Below are positions 62,700-64,000 of a DNA stretch of 64,000 bases, in pieces. Position 1 is the first letter of the stretch. Each line of letters begins with the position of its first letter. Both the position numbers and the translations under genes were made by a program. Source of the stretch: Streptomyces sp. NRRL F-6131 (GTDB taxonomy: Bacteria; Actinomycetota; Actinomycetes; Streptomycetales; Streptomycetaceae); the NCBI GenBank assembly GCA_000719695.1, contig JOHN01000037.1, positions 67,697 to 131,696 of the forward strand, read 5' to 3'. The notes under the pieces were generated by a model. The model saw nothing but the letters and a program-made list of their open reading frames with translations, had not been told where the DNA came from and did not search any database.

Positions 62700-63290
62700 G
62701 ACCTCACCGACGCCCCACACACGGGATCGCGGATGCCCGCAGGAAGCCCGGCGACCCGCAGCACACCGCCGAGGACAACGCCCCGATCGCCGTGCTGCTC
62801 TCCGCCACCGCGGCCGGGATCCCGCTGGCGGCCGACGTCTTCGCCCCGGCCACGCCGCCCCGCCGACGGCCGCCGCTCCCGCTATCGCCTCTACCACCGG
62901 ATCTACGAAGCCCGGGCCTGGACCCTGCCCGCCCTGCTGCCCGAAGTCTGGCTGCACTGGGAGACCACAAGGCTGTCCAACAGCGCGGCGTCGAAGCCCT
63001 GCTGAACCGCCGTATGGACTTCCTCATGTTCCTACCGGGCGGCCACCGCGCCGTCCTGGAAGTCGACGGCCCGCCACCACTACGCGACCGCCAAGGCCTA
63101 CGGGGACACCGTGCGCGGCGACCGAGACCTTAAGCTCCGTGGCTACGAAGTCTACCGGTTCAGTTCCACCGAACTCAGCAACCCACACCACGCCGCCCCC
63201 TCCTCGAGCAGTTCTTCACCAACCTCTTCACCCACCACAACCTCACCCTCCCGCCGGCAGAACCCCACCACACGGCCCCAACACCTGACG
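62700..63290 (+). pseudogene. Frameshifted nuclease-like accessory gene
   Basis: Consecutive fragments in different frames reconstruct one protein: RYRLYHRIYEARAWTLPALLPEVWLHW (about 62880-62963), MDFLMFLPGGHRAVLEVDG (63014-63070), RHHYATAKAYGDTVRGDRDLKLRGYEVYRFSSTEL (about 63071-63177), and LLEQFFTNLFTHHNLTLPP (about 63201-63257). The arrangement MDFLxxLPGGHRxVLEVDG...HYATA...DRxLKLxGYEVYRF is that of a DUF559/Vsr-like nuclease domain found in Streptomyces plasmid proteins. At least three frameshifts show that it is dead. Confidence 0.7.
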
Positions 63291-63437
63291 CCCGAACTCG
63301 GCCGGGAACGTGAGGCATCCGCTCCCTCCGCCGGAGGCCGACCGGGCCTGCGCCAGCCCCGCAACACCGAGCAACGGTCCACGAGTTCATCACGGCTGCG
63401 CCCCGTTGCCGACAACCTGCCGCGGTGAAGGGCAGCC

Positions 63438-63488
63438 GTGTCGGCGATACAGAACCCGCCCGGTTCACCAGTTCCGTATCGCCGACAC
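63438..63488. repeat. 18-bp inverted repeat with one mismatch
   Basis: GTGTCGGCGATACAGAAC (63438-63455) faces GTTCCGTATCGCCGACAC (63471-63488) across 15 bases. It is located after the nuclease pseudogene and directly before the AT-rich region. It could be a terminator, an operator or an element end. Confidence 0.65.
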
Positions 63489-63500
63489 CTCACCCCAGAG

Positions 63501-63547
63501 GCATTACATATGAGTGCTTGGAAGCCGCCGACATGCCATTACATAAC
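63501..63547. promoter_or_regulatory. Two further CATTACATA motifs
   Basis: GCATTACATATGAG begins at 63501 and GCCATTACATAAC at 63535. A shortened GCATTACAG lies at 63850. They match CCATTACATATC at 54761, upstream of the polymerase-like gene. The right and left AT-rich regions thus share a sequence word that is rare in this high-GC DNA. Confidence 0.5.
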
Positions 63548-63548
63548 A

Positions 63549-64000
63549 TCGGCCGGTTAACCCTCATTCTCTAGTTGCCGAGTAGAAGGGTCTAGACCAA
63601 AGGGTAAGGTTTAGACCTAATCCATACCTGACTGAGGGTCATGGAAATCTCTACAGCAGAGGAAACCGCAGCGCCTGGCCGAGCCTCAGGCCTCTCGGCT
63701 CCGCCGGAGGCGGAACGAGCCTGGAGGGCGCTGAGAACGCTAGAATGAGGGCACACAGCAGTCACGGGACAACCCGCGCGAGCTAGTTCCCACGAAACCA
63801 GCAGATCAGAGCAGTTCTAAGAGAACCATCCGTCGAGGAAGCCTGGTTCGCATTACAGAGATCAGAACCGGGCCGGTTGTGACCGCAACCCACCCACTGG
63901 GTCGAGCTGTCTCACCCCACGCCGCCCCAGCCAGCTGGCGTCGCGGAGCGACGCCGCAGCATTCCGTCACGGTAGTGACGGCGCGTCATGTCTCCGGAGG
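63549..64000. other. AT-richer non-coding region with multiple hairpins
   Basis: No gene is visible. Palindromes: GGTCTAGACC (63589-63598); GCCGAG/CTCGGC (63678-63699); TCCGCC-GGA-GGCGGA (63700-63714); GCGTCGC-GGA-GCGACGC (63938-63954); CCGTCAC-GGTA-GTGACGG (63964-63981). Two of them have single GGA loops, a form typical of folded Streptomyces telomere ends. A TAGAAT box at 63741 could be a -10 element. The base composition and hairpins suggest an origin, an end-like sequence or a structured RNA. The window ends before any following gene. Confidence 0.5.

Noticed and set aside
63700..63954. A tRNA or other known structured RNA
   Set aside because: Hairpins are present but no cloverleaf, anticodon arm or conserved T-loop could be built.
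63900..64000. The physical end of a linear replicon
   Set aside because: The hairpins are telomere-like, but the sequence does not match a telomere class I know and the window simply ends; nothing proves a free end.

Overview
The window is typical of a Streptomyces or Kitasatospora-type actinomycete. GC content is very high, third codon positions are almost always G or C, GTG starts are frequent, and genes in operons are coupled by ATGA or GTGA overlaps. It reads as accessory DNA, such as a chromosome arm or a large linear plasmid. There is no rRNA, tRNA or housekeeping gene. Instead it holds mobile-element debris, broken genes, conflict and defence systems and, near the right end, what looks like a linear-replicon replication module.

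Positions 1-17.4 kb are an eroded mosaic. A broken DUF4230 gene, two related small proteins, IS256-type and RHS fragments, and a coupled CHAT-protease/zinc-ribbon/membrane-protein operon (4.1-8.6 kb) come first. A small conserved gene is then cut by an IS630-type fragment. Next are a lipase-fold protein that lacks its nucleophile, an HNH endonuclease gene flanked by arrays of 20-bp repeats (11.07-12.40 kb), a TnpC-like remnant, a two-gene terpenoid unit (prenyltransferase-like plus P450, 13.9-16.3 kb) and a truncated imuA-like gene.

Positions 17.4-50 kb are a dense defence island. It contains an NB-ARC/TPR STAND protein with a small partner, a possible AbiTii-type protein and a Tn7-like gene set (TniQ, TnsA-like, TnsB-like, TniB), which lies between two SF2 helicases, one with a PD-(D/E)XK-like tail and one with helicase-associated repeats. 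A three-gene operon follows, encoding an unknown protein, a DUF559 nuclease fused to a helicase, and a 905-residue protein ending in a TerD domain. The complete pPIWI_RE three-gene island (REase, DinG-like helicase, PIWI/RNase H protein) comes next. Two small nuclease-like genes close the island.

Positions 50-54.6 kb hold conserved actinomycete accessory genes interrupted by an IS21-family element with three genes.

Positions 54.7-64 kb are the most unusual part. A 921-residue protein carries, in order, two Phd-like segments, a RecA/DnaB-like domain without the Walker A lysine, and a C-terminal domain with the motif A, B and C pattern of protein-primed family B DNA polymerases. Three bases downstream is a gene resembling Streptomyces telomere terminal proteins (Tpg), an arrangement that parallels tap-tpg. 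The block is bordered on both sides by AT-rich DNA with shared CATTACATA motifs. Its right side also has inverted repeats and short GGA-loop hairpins of the kind seen in Streptomyces telomeres. I infer a candidate protein-primed replication or end-patching module, but nothing here shows that a physical telomere lies in the window.
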